Assembly: GCF_001425905.1 (NCBI RefSeq) | Contig: NZ_LMDY01000015.1 | Span: 124,001 to 188,000, forward strand | Direction of reading: 5' to 3' | DNA: 64,000 bases | Origin: Methylibium sp. Root1272 | GTDB taxonomy: Bacteria; Pseudomonadota; Gammaproteobacteria; Burkholderiales; Burkholderiaceae_C | Part shown: one piece after another, positions 15,458 through 23,202 of the stretch | Layout: each line of letters starts with the position of its first letter | Numbering within the stretch: the first letter of the stretch is position 1 | Made by a program: the position numbers and the translations under genes | Notes under the pieces: generated by a model | The model's database searches: none | What the model was told of the DNA's origin: nothing | The model's input: the letters and a program-made list of their open reading frames with translations, nothing else

Positions 15458-16050
15458 TGGGTATTGCAGGCGCCGGTGGCCGGATCGGCCGGTGTGAACA
15501 TGCTGTTGCCGGCAACGCTGAACTCGTCCTGGCCCTGCGGCGAGGGGTGGCCGATCCAGTACTGCAGCAGCTTGACGTTCGGGTCCTGGTCGTTCTCGAA
15601 GATCAGGCCACCGCCGTGCAGCACGCCCAGCACCTGCGGCTTGGTGACCAGCCGGCTGGTGTTGGGCGAGCCGGGGATGACCTCGCCCTGCGCCGAGTAG
15701 AAGTTCTTGTACATGTCGCTGGTGCGCACCGCGTCGGGCGTGTTGGCCGGATCGGCCAGGTCGACCTCGGTCGCCGAGGGCACGACGCGGAAGGCCCCGC
15801 CGGTGCCGTTGGTGTTGTCGTGGCAACCCGAGCCGGCGCAGCTGTTGGTCGAGATCACGCCGTTGATGTTGATCTGCAGCTGCGCCTGGAAGATCGGGTT
15901 GATGCACTTCTGGAAATAGATGAACGACAGCTTCTGGCCCGTCACGCCACCGCTGTTGTCCACGTCCGACGGGTTGCTCAGCGGGTTGCCGCCGCCCCCG
16001 CAGCTCGCCAGCAGCAGCGCCGCCAGCGGCGCGAACGTCCTTCTCGTCAT
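15454..16050 (-). CDS. lipoprotein with a single CX4CH haem-like motif
   Basis: 198 residues from the ATG at 16050, which overlaps the stop of the upstream HzsA-like gene. Lipobox LLASC. The protein has one CAGSGCH sequence (Cys71, Cys76, His77), a CX4CH arrangement rather than the usual CXXCH. Surroundings such as YFQKCINPIFQAQL and LQYWIGHPSPQGQDEF resemble short cytochrome-like domains at the ends of planctomycete-type cytochromes. It may carry one c-type haem, but the unusual spacing leaves this unproven. Confidence 0.68.
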   Translation of the reverse strand: MTRRTFAPLAALLLASCGGGGNPLSNPSDVDNSGGVTGQKLSFIYFQKCINPIFQAQLQININGVISTNSCAGSGCHDNTNGTGGAFRVVPSATEVDLADPANTPDAVRTSDMYKNFYSAQGEVIPGSPNTSRLVTKPQVLGVLHGGGLIFENDQDPNVKLLQYWIGHPSPQGQDEFSVAGNSMFTPADPATGACNTQ

Positions 16051-19040
16051 GGCGTGCATCCGCTGCTGATCCAGTTCGCGATCGCCGTGTAGCCGGCACT
16101 GCCCACCGGCAGCACCGCGGCGCTCTGGCCGGCTGCGCCGGCCGGGTGCGGCACCGTCGACGGCCGGCTCAGCAGGTAGTTGGCCGCCGCATTGCAGGTG
16201 TCGGAGATCATCGTCAGCGTGACGTTGTAGTCGCCGCCCGGGTCGCCGGTGAGGATGAAGCGGTTGCGCGAGTAGGACGGCGTCGTCTGCGACGCGCCGG
16301 CATTGCCGCCCGGCTGGTGGCAGCCGGCCGAGCAGCTGGCGCGCAGCACCGGCTGCACCTGCGCTTCGAACGAGGCCTGGGTCAACGCCGCGGCGACGTT
16401 GACGACGCTCGGGCTGCTGGCCAGGTCATTGAAGTACTGGCCGCCCAGGTCCATCCACTCCGTCACCAGGCGCCGTTCCGCCGCGTTGAGGATCGTCGCG
16501 TGGTCCGGTGCGGTGCCGGGCGGGTTGGGATGCGCGGTGCGCGCCGCCGCGCCGGCCATCAGCTCCTCGCCGAACAGGATCTCGGTGAGCCGGCTCATGC
16601 GCGCCAGGCCGCCGGCGTTGCCGCTCATGGTCTCCACCACCGCAGCACCACGCACGATCACCGGCACGCCGTCCTCGATGCGCGTCACCGGCAGGCCGGT
16701 GGCGGTATCGATGACCGGGTCGCCGATCAGCAGCTCGTCGTACGACAGCAGCCGGCCGGTGCCGCTGGTCGTGCCCTGCAGCGAGAGCTTGGCAGGGTCG
16801 TTGTGGCAGCCCGAGCAGGTGTTGCCCCCGCGGTTGCGCGTCCACAGCGGCTGGATGTGCTCGGCGTAATTGATGATGCCGTTGACCGGTACCGCGGTCT
16901 GCAGATCGTCGGCCGGGTTCGTATTGCCGGTGTAGCGCACCGTGATCGGCGCGCGGGCCACGCCGCCGCGGCTGGTGTCGGCCCACACGTCGGTGTAGAC
17001 CATGTCGGCGCCGAGGCTCAGCGCAGCTGGGTCGAGCCGGGTGCGCAGCGAGGCCATGGTCTCGCCGGACTGATGGGCGCCCGACATCGACGGCAGCAGC
17101 GCGGTCGCCATCGCGTTGACGATCGAGCCCGAGTTGAGCGCTGCGCCGCGCCGCGGGCTGTGGCAGCCGTCGCAGGTGCGACGCTCGCCGGGCCGGACCT
17201 GGATCCAGTTCAGGTGGGTCTGGATGCCGCGGCCCTTGGCGTCGACGATCGCCAGCGCCAGCGGCGTATCGGCCGGCACCTGCAGCTTGAAGGAACCGTC
17301 GGGCTCGACCGGCGCGTAGCCGAGGATCTGCTGCGGCTCGAAATCGGTCTCCCCGATCGCCTCGCGCATGCCCATCATGTTGGCCTGCGGCGCCACCGCC
17401 CGCACCGCGCGGACGAAGCGCGCCGGCGCGCAGTTGTAGGCCGGATCGGCCGGGTCCTTGATGCGCAGCAGGTCGGCCACCAGGTTGCGCGTGTCCAGCG
17501 GATCGGTCGGCGCGGTCTTCTCGATGGCGGTGGTGCAGCCGGGCGGCAGGTCGGCCGCGGCGAGCATCGAGGTGCCCATGCGGTCGAGGCCATCGGTGTC
17601 GTAGACGCTGCGCACCTCGATCAGCGCCAGGTTCTGCGCCGCGAGCGTGGGATCGACGTTGGTCGGGTCGGCGGCGTTCGGCTCGGCGCGCTGCTGCAGC
17701 GCGACCGGGTCGGTGTACATGAAGCCCGCCGGCGGCGCGGCCACGTTCAGCCAGGTCTGCTTGGCCGGGTCGTACATGTAGATCGCGTAGGACGGCGGCA
17801 CGTTGTCCTGCAGCGAATCGGCGGCGACCTCGGCCTCGGTGCGCTCCTCGTCGTCGAGGCGCGCGATCTCGGCGCTGGTGAGCGTGGCGCACGACACCAC
17901 GTCGCCGTCGCGCGTGACCTCGCAAGGCCGGTAGCCCACCAGCACGCGGTCGGTGCCGTCCCACAGCGGGAACGGCGACGTGACGCGACCGTAGCGCGAC
18001 AGGCCCCGACCGTCGTTGAGCGCCTGCGCGGTGATCTGCGCCTGCCCGCCCAGCGCCTGCACGTTGCGGTTGGCCGGCGTGTTGTATTCGGAGTAGTTGG
18101 CGGCGTCGACCAGCATCAGCGAGCCGCCCTCGTCGGTGCCCGACAACGACATCAGCGACGAGGTCAGGAAGCCGCTGTAGGCGCCGGCCGGGTCCATGTC
18201 GCGCGGATGCAGGAAGCTGTTGCCCGGGCTGTGCGCGCCGTACAGCACGAACATGTCGGTGCCGTCGGGCTTGGTGCGGAAGATCGCGAAGCGGTTGCGG
18301 TCGCCCACATGCTCCCAGCGCGAGAACAGGATGTCGCCATTCGGGCGCACCACCGGGTTGCGGTCGTGGCTCTGGTTGAACGAGATCTGCTGGACGTTCA
18401 CGCCGTTGGCGGTCATCGTGTGCAGGTTGAAGACGCGCTCGCGCTCGTACTCGTCGAGCGCGTAATAGGTCTGGTTGAGCGCCTGCGTCGTCTTCGACTT
18501 GGTCTGGCGGTTCGACGAGAACACGAAGCCGCGGTCGGCCGGCAGGTAGGCCGGGTCCACGTCGTCGTCCTGCGTCGAACTGGTCAGGCGCCGGAAGCTG
18601 CCGCCGGTGTAGCCCCCGGTGGTCATGTCGTATTCCCAGATGTTCCAGCGGCCGGTACAGGCCGGCCCGCCGTCGATCTGCGCGGTGTTCGTGGTCGGGC
18701 AGCGCATCGCGAACACGATCTTCTTGCCGTCGTACGAGACCTCGGGGTCGGACGCGTCGCCCTGACCTTGTGTGAACTGGGTGGTGATGTTGTGTTCGGG
18801 CGCGCTCGGCGAGGACTTCTCGCGGATCATCAGGTCGCCGCCCGGCGCGGTGGGCGCGCCGTTGGTCGGGTTCGCGCGGATCGTGTTGGCGCGTTTCGCG
18901 TAGGCGATCGGCACGTCGCCCTGCACGGTGACCGTGTCCGAACCGCTGCCGCCGCTGCCGCAGGCCGCGAGCACGAGGCTCAGCGCCACCGCGCTGCAGG
19001 TCAGCAGTGCCGTCTGTTCTCTTCCCAGCTTGTTCTTCAT
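16047..19040 (-). CDS. HzsA-like multihaem lipoprotein with beta-propeller (PD40-type) repeats
   Basis: 997 residues, exported as a lipoprotein (LSLVLAACG). The N-terminal half has TolB/PD40-type blades such as DPEVSYDGKKIVFAMRCP and PVVRPNGDILFSRWEHVGDR. A central segment (APVEPDGSFKLQVPADTPLA, then WIQVRPGERRTCDGCH) is typical of the hydrazine-synthase alpha-subunit middle-domain family. Haem motifs: C623-X2-C626-H627, C742-X2-C745-H746 and C903-X3-C907-H908, the last with non-canonical spacing. Family membership does not imply hydrazine synthesis, since relatives occur widely. It would need the ccm system encoded divergently next door. Likely a surface or periplasmic redox protein. Confidence 0.82.
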   Translation of the reverse strand: MKNKLGREQTALLTCSAVALSLVLAACGSGGSGSDTVTVQGDVPIAYAKRANTIRANPTNGAPTAPGGDLMIREKSSPSAPEHNITTQFTQGQGDASDPEVSYDGKKIVFAMRCPTTNTAQIDGGPACTGRWNIWEYDMTTGGYTGGSFRRLTSSTQDDDVDPAYLPADRGFVFSSNRQTKSKTTQALNQTYYALDEYERERVFNLHTMTANGVNVQQISFNQSHDRNPVVRPNGDILFSRWEHVGDRNRFAIFRTKPDGTDMFVLYGAHSPGNSFLHPRDMDPAGAYSGFLTSSLMSLSGTDEGGSLMLVDAANYSEYNTPANRNVQALGGQAQITAQALNDGRGLSRYGRVTSPFPLWDGTDRVLVGYRPCEVTRDGDVVSCATLTSAEIARLDDEERTEAEVAADSLQDNVPPSYAIYMYDPAKQTWLNVAAPPAGFMYTDPVALQQRAEPNAADPTNVDPTLAAQNLALIEVRSVYDTDGLDRMGTSMLAAADLPPGCTTAIEKTAPTDPLDTRNLVADLLRIKDPADPAYNCAPARFVRAVRAVAPQANMMGMREAIGETDFEPQQILGYAPVEPDGSFKLQVPADTPLALAIVDAKGRGIQTHLNWIQVRPGERRTCDGCHSPRRGAALNSGSIVNAMATALLPSMSGAHQSGETMASLRTRLDPAALSLGADMVYTDVWADTSRGGVARAPITVRYTGNTNPADDLQTAVPVNGIINYAEHIQPLWTRNRGGNTCSGCHNDPAKLSLQGTTSGTGRLLSYDELLIGDPVIDTATGLPVTRIEDGVPVIVRGAAVVETMSGNAGGLARMSRLTEILFGEELMAGAAARTAHPNPPGTAPDHATILNAAERRLVTEWMDLGGQYFNDLASSPSVVNVAAALTQASFEAQVQPVLRASCSAGCHQPGGNAGASQTTPSYSRNRFILTGDPGGDYNVTLTMISDTCNAAANYLLSRPSTVPHPAGAAGQSAAVLPVGSAGYTAIANWISSGCTP

Positions 19041-19093
19041 CCTGGTCCCCTGATCGGTGAAATCAACGAGCGAGAGTCACTTGAGTTCTTGTG

Positions 19094-20104
19094 TCACTGC
19101 CGCGGCTGCGCGCCCGCGGCGAGCAGACCGGACGAGTAGTGCAGTGCCCCGGCCGCGTCGACCACCACGGCGTCGACACCGGCGTGGGACTCGACGAAGC
19201 GCATGCCGCGCTCGACGCCCATCACGAACAGGCTTTTCGAGAGCGCTTCGCTGGTCAATCCATCGGGCGCGATGATGGTCACGCTGCGCACGCTGTCCGG
19301 GGACTTGCCGGTCCGCGGATCGAGGATGTGGTGGCAGCGCACGCCGTCGGCCGCGTCGAAATAGCGCTCGTAGTCCCCGGAAGTGGAGACCGCCGCATCC
19401 TCGAGCGGCAGCAGCGCGACGATCTCGCCCGGCCGGCGCGGATCGCGCACGCCGATCGTCCAAGGCCGGCCGCGGCGGTCGCCGATGACGCGGCTGTCGC
19501 CGCCGGCGCTGATGAAGGCGTGGCGGATGCCGCGGCGCGTGAGGATCGCCGTCGCGTTGTCCACCGCATGGCCCTTCGCGAAGCCGCCCAGGTCGATGCG
19601 CAGGCCGTCGCGGGCGAAGCGCACGGTGCGCGCAACAGGGTCGAGTTCCAGATGCTGGTAGCCGACGGCCGCACAGGCCCGAGCCAACGTGTCGTCGCTC
19701 GGCCGGATGCGCTCGCGGTAGTCGTACAGCTTGCCGGCCCCAGCGAAGGTGATGTCGAAAGCGCCGTCGGAGCGGCGCGAAAACTCCTGCGAGCGCGTCA
19801 ACAGCGCGAACATCTCCTCGCTGAGGGACACCGCCCGGGACGCTGCCTCGCGGTTGATGCGCGACAGCTCGGAGTCCGGCTTGTGCGGGCTCATGCCGCG
19901 GTCGATGCGGTGCATCTCGCCGATCACCAGGTCGATCGCCGCGTCGCCGGCCGCCCGGTCGTCGCTCCACAGCTCGACGCTGATCGAGGTGCCCATGATG
20001 GCCTCCTCGCGCCGCATCCAGCCGCCCTGTGCCCAGGCACCGGCCGGCAGGCGCGCCGAACCCCCCACGCGGTGGCCGACACTCGACATGCTGGACATGG
20101 ACAT
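19094..20104 (-). CDS. apbE: ApbE-family FAD:protein FMN transferase
   Basis: 336 residues from the ATG at 20104, which has GGGGAG 6 bases upstream; an ATG at 20161 has a poorer site. It transfers FMN from FAD to Ser/Thr of target proteins. Seen are the N-terminal REEAIMGTSISVELW, LGGFAKGHAVD, and the FAD-binding SAGGDSRVIGD segment, followed by TSGDYERYFD and HHILDPRTGKSPD, all family hallmarks. No convincing signal peptide or lipobox is visible, which is unusual because most ApbE proteins work in the periplasm. It is the first gene of the operon. No neighbour has a full flavinylation motif. Confidence 0.88.
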   Translation of the reverse strand: MSMSSMSSVGHRVGGSARLPAGAWAQGGWMRREEAIMGTSISVELWSDDRAAGDAAIDLVIGEMHRIDRGMSPHKPDSELSRINREAASRAVSLSEEMFALLTRSQEFSRRSDGAFDITFAGAGKLYDYRERIRPSDDTLARACAAVGYQHLELDPVARTVRFARDGLRIDLGGFAKGHAVDNATAILTRRGIRHAFISAGGDSRVIGDRRGRPWTIGVRDPRRPGEIVALLPLEDAAVSTSGDYERYFDAADGVRCHHILDPRTGKSPDSVRSVTIIAPDGLTSEALSKSLFVMGVERGMRFVESHAGVDAVVVDAAGALHYSSGLLAAGAQPRQ

Positions 20105-20461
20105 CACGATCTCCCCTGAGCTGCTCGTCCGCCGATCGGGCGACGGATCTTTCTTGTTCATTCGTTCTTTCGTGCGCCGGACGCTGCCGGAAGCCGGCGG
20201 GTTCGGAGCGGACGAATACTCGCGCTTGAACCAGCGAAAAACGCGTCAATAGTTGGCAGTGCACGCAGCGCTTACACGCTGTCGCAGATGATTTGCTGCC
20301 GTATTTGTGCTTGTCTGCATGAAGACGATTCAGATGTGAGCAAGCGAAACCACACACGCCACCCAGCGCCTGCCGCACGCCTTCTCCGCGCCCTGCGGCC
20401 GGCCACGACCGCAGTACAGTCGGCACGCCTTGCGCACTGCCCTTGCAAACTGAAACGTCCC
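20105..20461. promoter_or_regulatory. divergent promoter region between the redox operon and ccm operon
   Basis: About 350 bases with no convincing gene; the part around 20225-20345 is less GC-rich than its surroundings. It must hold the start signals for the minus-strand operon and probably for ccmA. A TTGACG hexamer (minus strand, 20249-20244) could be a -35 box for apbE, but I cannot assign a convincing -10. An imperfect dyad CAGCG-N6-CGCTG lies at about 20266-20281. Confidence 0.35.
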
Positions 20462-21121
20462 GTGTTGTCGCCACGCGCCCCGACCCCTGCCACCGCACCG
20501 CGCCTGTCCGCCACCGGCCTGGCCTGTCGGCGCGGCAACCGCCTGCTGTTCAAGGGGCTGGACTTCGCGATCGCCGACGGCGAGATCGTCTGGCTGCGCG
20601 GCCGCAATGGCCGCGGCAAGACCAGCCTGCTGCGGCTCGCCGCCGGCCTGGCCAGCCCCGAAGAGGGCGCGATCCTGCGTGACGGCGCGGCGGCCCACGC
20701 CGCGACCCCAGGCCGAAGTTTCGTGTTCATCGGCCACGCCAATGCACTGAAGGACGACCTGACGGCCGGCGAGTCGCTGCAGTTCCTGCTGCGCCTGCAC
20801 GGCCGCCCCAGCACGCCGGCCATCGCGCAGGCCGCGCTCGAGCGCATGGGCCTGCAGGGCCGTCGTCAGGCCGCGGTCCGTACCTTGTCGCAAGGTCAGC
20901 GCCGGCGCGTGGCGCTGGCGCGGCTGGCGGTCGAGGACGAGGCCGCGTTGTGGATCCTCGACGAGCCCTACGACGCCCTCGATGCCGACGGCATCGGTCG
21001 ACTCGATGAACTGCTGCTGGCGCATGCGGCGCGCGGCGGCAGCGTGCTGCTGACCAGCCACCTGGCACTCGACACCGCACGGCTGCGGCCGCGCGAGATC
21101 GACCTGGACCGGTGCGCCTGA
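20462..21121 (+). CDS. ccmA: haem exporter ATP-binding protein CcmA
   Basis: 219-residue ABC ATPase of the CcmABCD complex, which releases haem-loaded CcmE. The Walker A is GRNGRGKTS at about residue 47, the signature LSQGQRRRVALARL and the Walker B LWILDEPYDALD. GTG at 20462 is chosen because it gives the usual family length; upstream codons would add non-homologous sequence. It ends one base before ccmB. First gene of a complete system I cytochrome c maturation operon. Confidence 0.92.
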   Translation: MLSPRAPTPATAPRLSATGLACRRGNRLLFKGLDFAIADGEIVWLRGRNGRGKTSLLRLAAGLASPEEGAILRDGAAAHAATPGRSFVFIGHANALKDDLTAGESLQFLLRLHGRPSTPAIAQAALERMGLQGRRQAAVRTLSQGQRRRVALARLAVEDEAALWILDEPYDALDADGIGRLDELLLAHAARGGSVLLTSHLALDTARLRPREIDLDRCA

Positions 21122-21122
21122 G

Positions 21123-21791
21123 ATGCGCGACCTGTTCCTCGCCGTCTACCTGCGCGACCTGCGCCTCGCGATGCGCCGGCGCGTCGAGACGCTGATGCCG
21201 GTGGCCTTCTTCGTCGTCACCGCCAGTCTGTTCCCGCTGGGGGTGGGGCCCGAGCCGCAGATCCTGCGTCAGCTCGCGCCAGGCCTGGCCTGGGTGTGCG
21301 CGCTGCTCGCGGCGATGCTGTCGGTGTCGCAGCTCTACGCGAGCGATTTCGCCGACGGCTCGCTGGAGCAGATGCTGCTGACCGGCCACAGCGCGGTGGT
21401 GATCGCCGCCGCCAAGTCGGCCGCCCACTGGACGCTGAGCGGCCTGCCGCTGATCGCCGCCGCGCCGCTGCTGGGCCTGCTGTTCGACATGCACCGCGAT
21501 GCGCTCGGCACGCTGGTCGTGTCGCTGCTGCTGGGCACGCCGGTGCTGAGCCTGCTCGGCTCGGTCGGCGCGGCGCTGACGCTCGGGCTGCGCAGCGCCG
21601 GCGTGCTGCTGCTGCTGCTGGTGCTGCCGCTCACGATCCCGGCGTTGATCTTCGGCACCGGCGCCGTCGCGGCAGTCGACGCCGGGCAGTCGCCTGGAGG
21701 ACACTTCTCGATCCTCGGGGCGCTGCTGATCCTGACGGCGCTGACGGCGCCGCTCGCTACCGCAGCCGCCTTGCGCATTTCACTGGAGTAG
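21123..21791 (+). CDS. ccmB: haem exporter permease CcmB
   Basis: 222-residue, six-helix inner-membrane permease. Family segments include FPLGVGPEPQILRQLAPGLAW and LYASDFADGSLEQMLL, and the Ala/Leu-rich helices match CcmB in number and order. Begins one base after ccmA and is followed by ccmC after 6 bases. Part of the CcmABCD complex. Confidence 0.94.
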   Translation: MRDLFLAVYLRDLRLAMRRRVETLMPVAFFVVTASLFPLGVGPEPQILRQLAPGLAWVCALLAAMLSVSQLYASDFADGSLEQMLLTGHSAVVIAAAKSAAHWTLSGLPLIAAAPLLGLLFDMHRDALGTLVVSLLLGTPVLSLLGSVGAALTLGLRSAGVLLLLLVLPLTIPALIFGTGAVAAVDAGQSPGGHFSILGALLILTALTAPLATAAALRISLE

Positions 21792-21797
21792 TACGGC

Positions 21798-22565
21798 GTG
21801 CCAGAACGCATCCGCTGGTTCACCTTCGCCGCGCCCGCGCGCTTCCATGCGCTGGCCGGTCGGCTCATCCCCTGGCTGTGGGCCCTGGCGCTGCCGCTCG
21901 CGGCGGCCGGGCTCTACATCGGCTTCTTCGTCGCCCCCACCGACGCGCAGCAGGGCGAGTCCTACCGCATCATCTTCATCCACGTGCCGGCCGCCTGGAT
22001 GTCGATGGTGATCTACCTGGCGATGGCCTTCTGGGCCGCCATCGGGTGGGCGTTCAATGCCCGCATGGCCTTCATGCTGGCGCATGCGCTGGCGCCGACC
22101 GGCGCGCTGTTCACCTTCCTCGCGCTATGGACGGGCGCCCTCTGGGGCAAACCCGCATGGGGCACCTGGTGGGTGTGGGACGCCCGGCTCACTTCGGAAC
22201 TGATCTTGCTGTTCCTGTATCTAGGCTACATCGCGCTGGTTGCGGCGATCGACGACGTGCGACGCGGCGACCGGGCCGGCGCGCTGCTGGCGATCGTCGG
22301 TGCGGTGAATATCCCCATCATCTACTTCTCGGTCCGGTGGTGGAATACCCTCCACCAGGGCGCCACGATCACGATGACCGCGGCGCCCAAGATGGCCACC
22401 ACCATGCTGACGGCAATGCTGTTGATGACGTTCGCGTTCTGGGCCTACACCTTCGCGGTCGTGTTCATGCGCGCCCGCGCGCTGGTGCTGGAACGAGAGT
22501 CGCATGCCGACTGGGTGCGCGACCTGGTGGCTCGATCCCCCGCACGCGAGGAGCAGTCCCGATGA
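21798..22565 (+). CDS. ccmC: haem handling protein CcmC
   Basis: 255 residues, six membrane helices, GTG start. The tryptophan-rich WWD motif WGTWWVWDARLTSE lies at about residues 119-132; flanking histidines in periplasmic loops (for example IFIHVPAAWMSM) are the expected haem ligands. CcmC loads haem onto CcmE. Its stop overlaps the ccmD start (ATGA). Confidence 0.95.
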   Translation: MPERIRWFTFAAPARFHALAGRLIPWLWALALPLAAAGLYIGFFVAPTDAQQGESYRIIFIHVPAAWMSMVIYLAMAFWAAIGWAFNARMAFMLAHALAPTGALFTFLALWTGALWGKPAWGTWWVWDARLTSELILLFLYLGYIALVAAIDDVRRGDRAGALLAIVGAVNIPIIYFSVRWWNTLHQGATITMTAAPKMATTMLTAMLLMTFAFWAYTFAVVFMRARALVLERESHADWVRDLVARSPAREEQSR

Positions 22566-22741
22566 ATTGGCCCAGCGCCTCGGCGTTCTTCGACATGGGC
22601 GGCTACGGCCTCTACGTGTGGGGCTCGTATGCCGTCACGGCCCTGCTGATGAGTGCAGAGCCCTGGCTGGCCGCACGCCGCCAGCGCCTGGCGCTCGCGC
22701 AGGCCGCCGGCGACGCGCCTGACACGGAGCTGCAGCCATGA
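22562..22741 (+). CDS. ccmD: haem exporter subunit CcmD
   Basis: 59-residue single-helix protein. The N-terminus carries [20 protein letters not shown], the family hallmark, followed by a basic cytoplasmic tail ([10 protein letters not shown]). It overlaps ccmC at the start and ccmE at the end by ATGA junctions. CcmD holds CcmE in the ABC complex. Confidence 0.93.
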   Translation: MNWPSASAFFDMGGYGLYVWGSYAVTALLMSAEPWLAARRQRLALAQAAGDAPDTELQP

Positions 22742-23202
22742 AGCCCCGCCAGAAGCGCCTGGCGCTGATCGTCGGCATCGTCGCGGCGGTCGGCGTGGCC
22801 GCCGCGCTGGTGCTCAATGCCTTCCAGAGCAACCTGGTGTTCTTCTACTCGCCGGCCCAGGTGGCCGCGAAAGAGGCGCCGGTGGGCCGCACCTTCCGCC
22901 TCGGCGGCCTGGTCGACGGCGGCAGCGTGCAGCGCGACGGCCTGGTGGTGCGCTTCGTCGTGACCGACACCGTCAAGAGCATCCCGGTGCGCTACCAGGG
23001 CATCCTCCCCGACCTGTTCAAGGAGGGCAAGGGCGTCGTCGCGCAGGGCCAGCTCGGCGACGATGGCGTGTTCGTCGCACGCGAGGTGCTCGCCAAGCAC
23101 GACGAGAACTACATGCCGCCCGAAGCCGCCGAAGCGCTGCAGCGTGCCGGCGCCAGCAACCAGAAAATCGGCGAAACCGTCGTCAAGGGCCCCAAGCCAT
23201 GA
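22738..23202 (+). CDS. ccmE: periplasmic haem chaperone CcmE
   Basis: 154 residues: an N-terminal membrane anchor ([20 protein letters not shown]) and an OB-fold periplasmic domain. His121 in [10 protein letters not shown] is the covalent haem-binding histidine of the HxxxY type. [13 protein letters not shown] and [12 protein letters not shown] are family segments. Overlaps both neighbours. Confidence 0.96.
   Translation: MKPRQKRLALIVGIVAAVGVAAALVLNAFQSNLVFFYSPAQVAAKEAPVGRTFRLGGLVDGGSVQRDGLVVRFVVTDTVKSIPVRYQGILPDLFKEGKGVVAQGQLGDDGVFVAREVLAKHDENYMPPEAAEALQRAGASNQKIGETVVKGPKP

Noticed and set aside
16146-19139. Very long open frame on the plus strand opposite the HzsA-like gene
   Set aside because: It mirrors the high-GC codon pattern of the real gene; its composition is Arg/His/Val/Gly-rich with no domain, signal or family motif.
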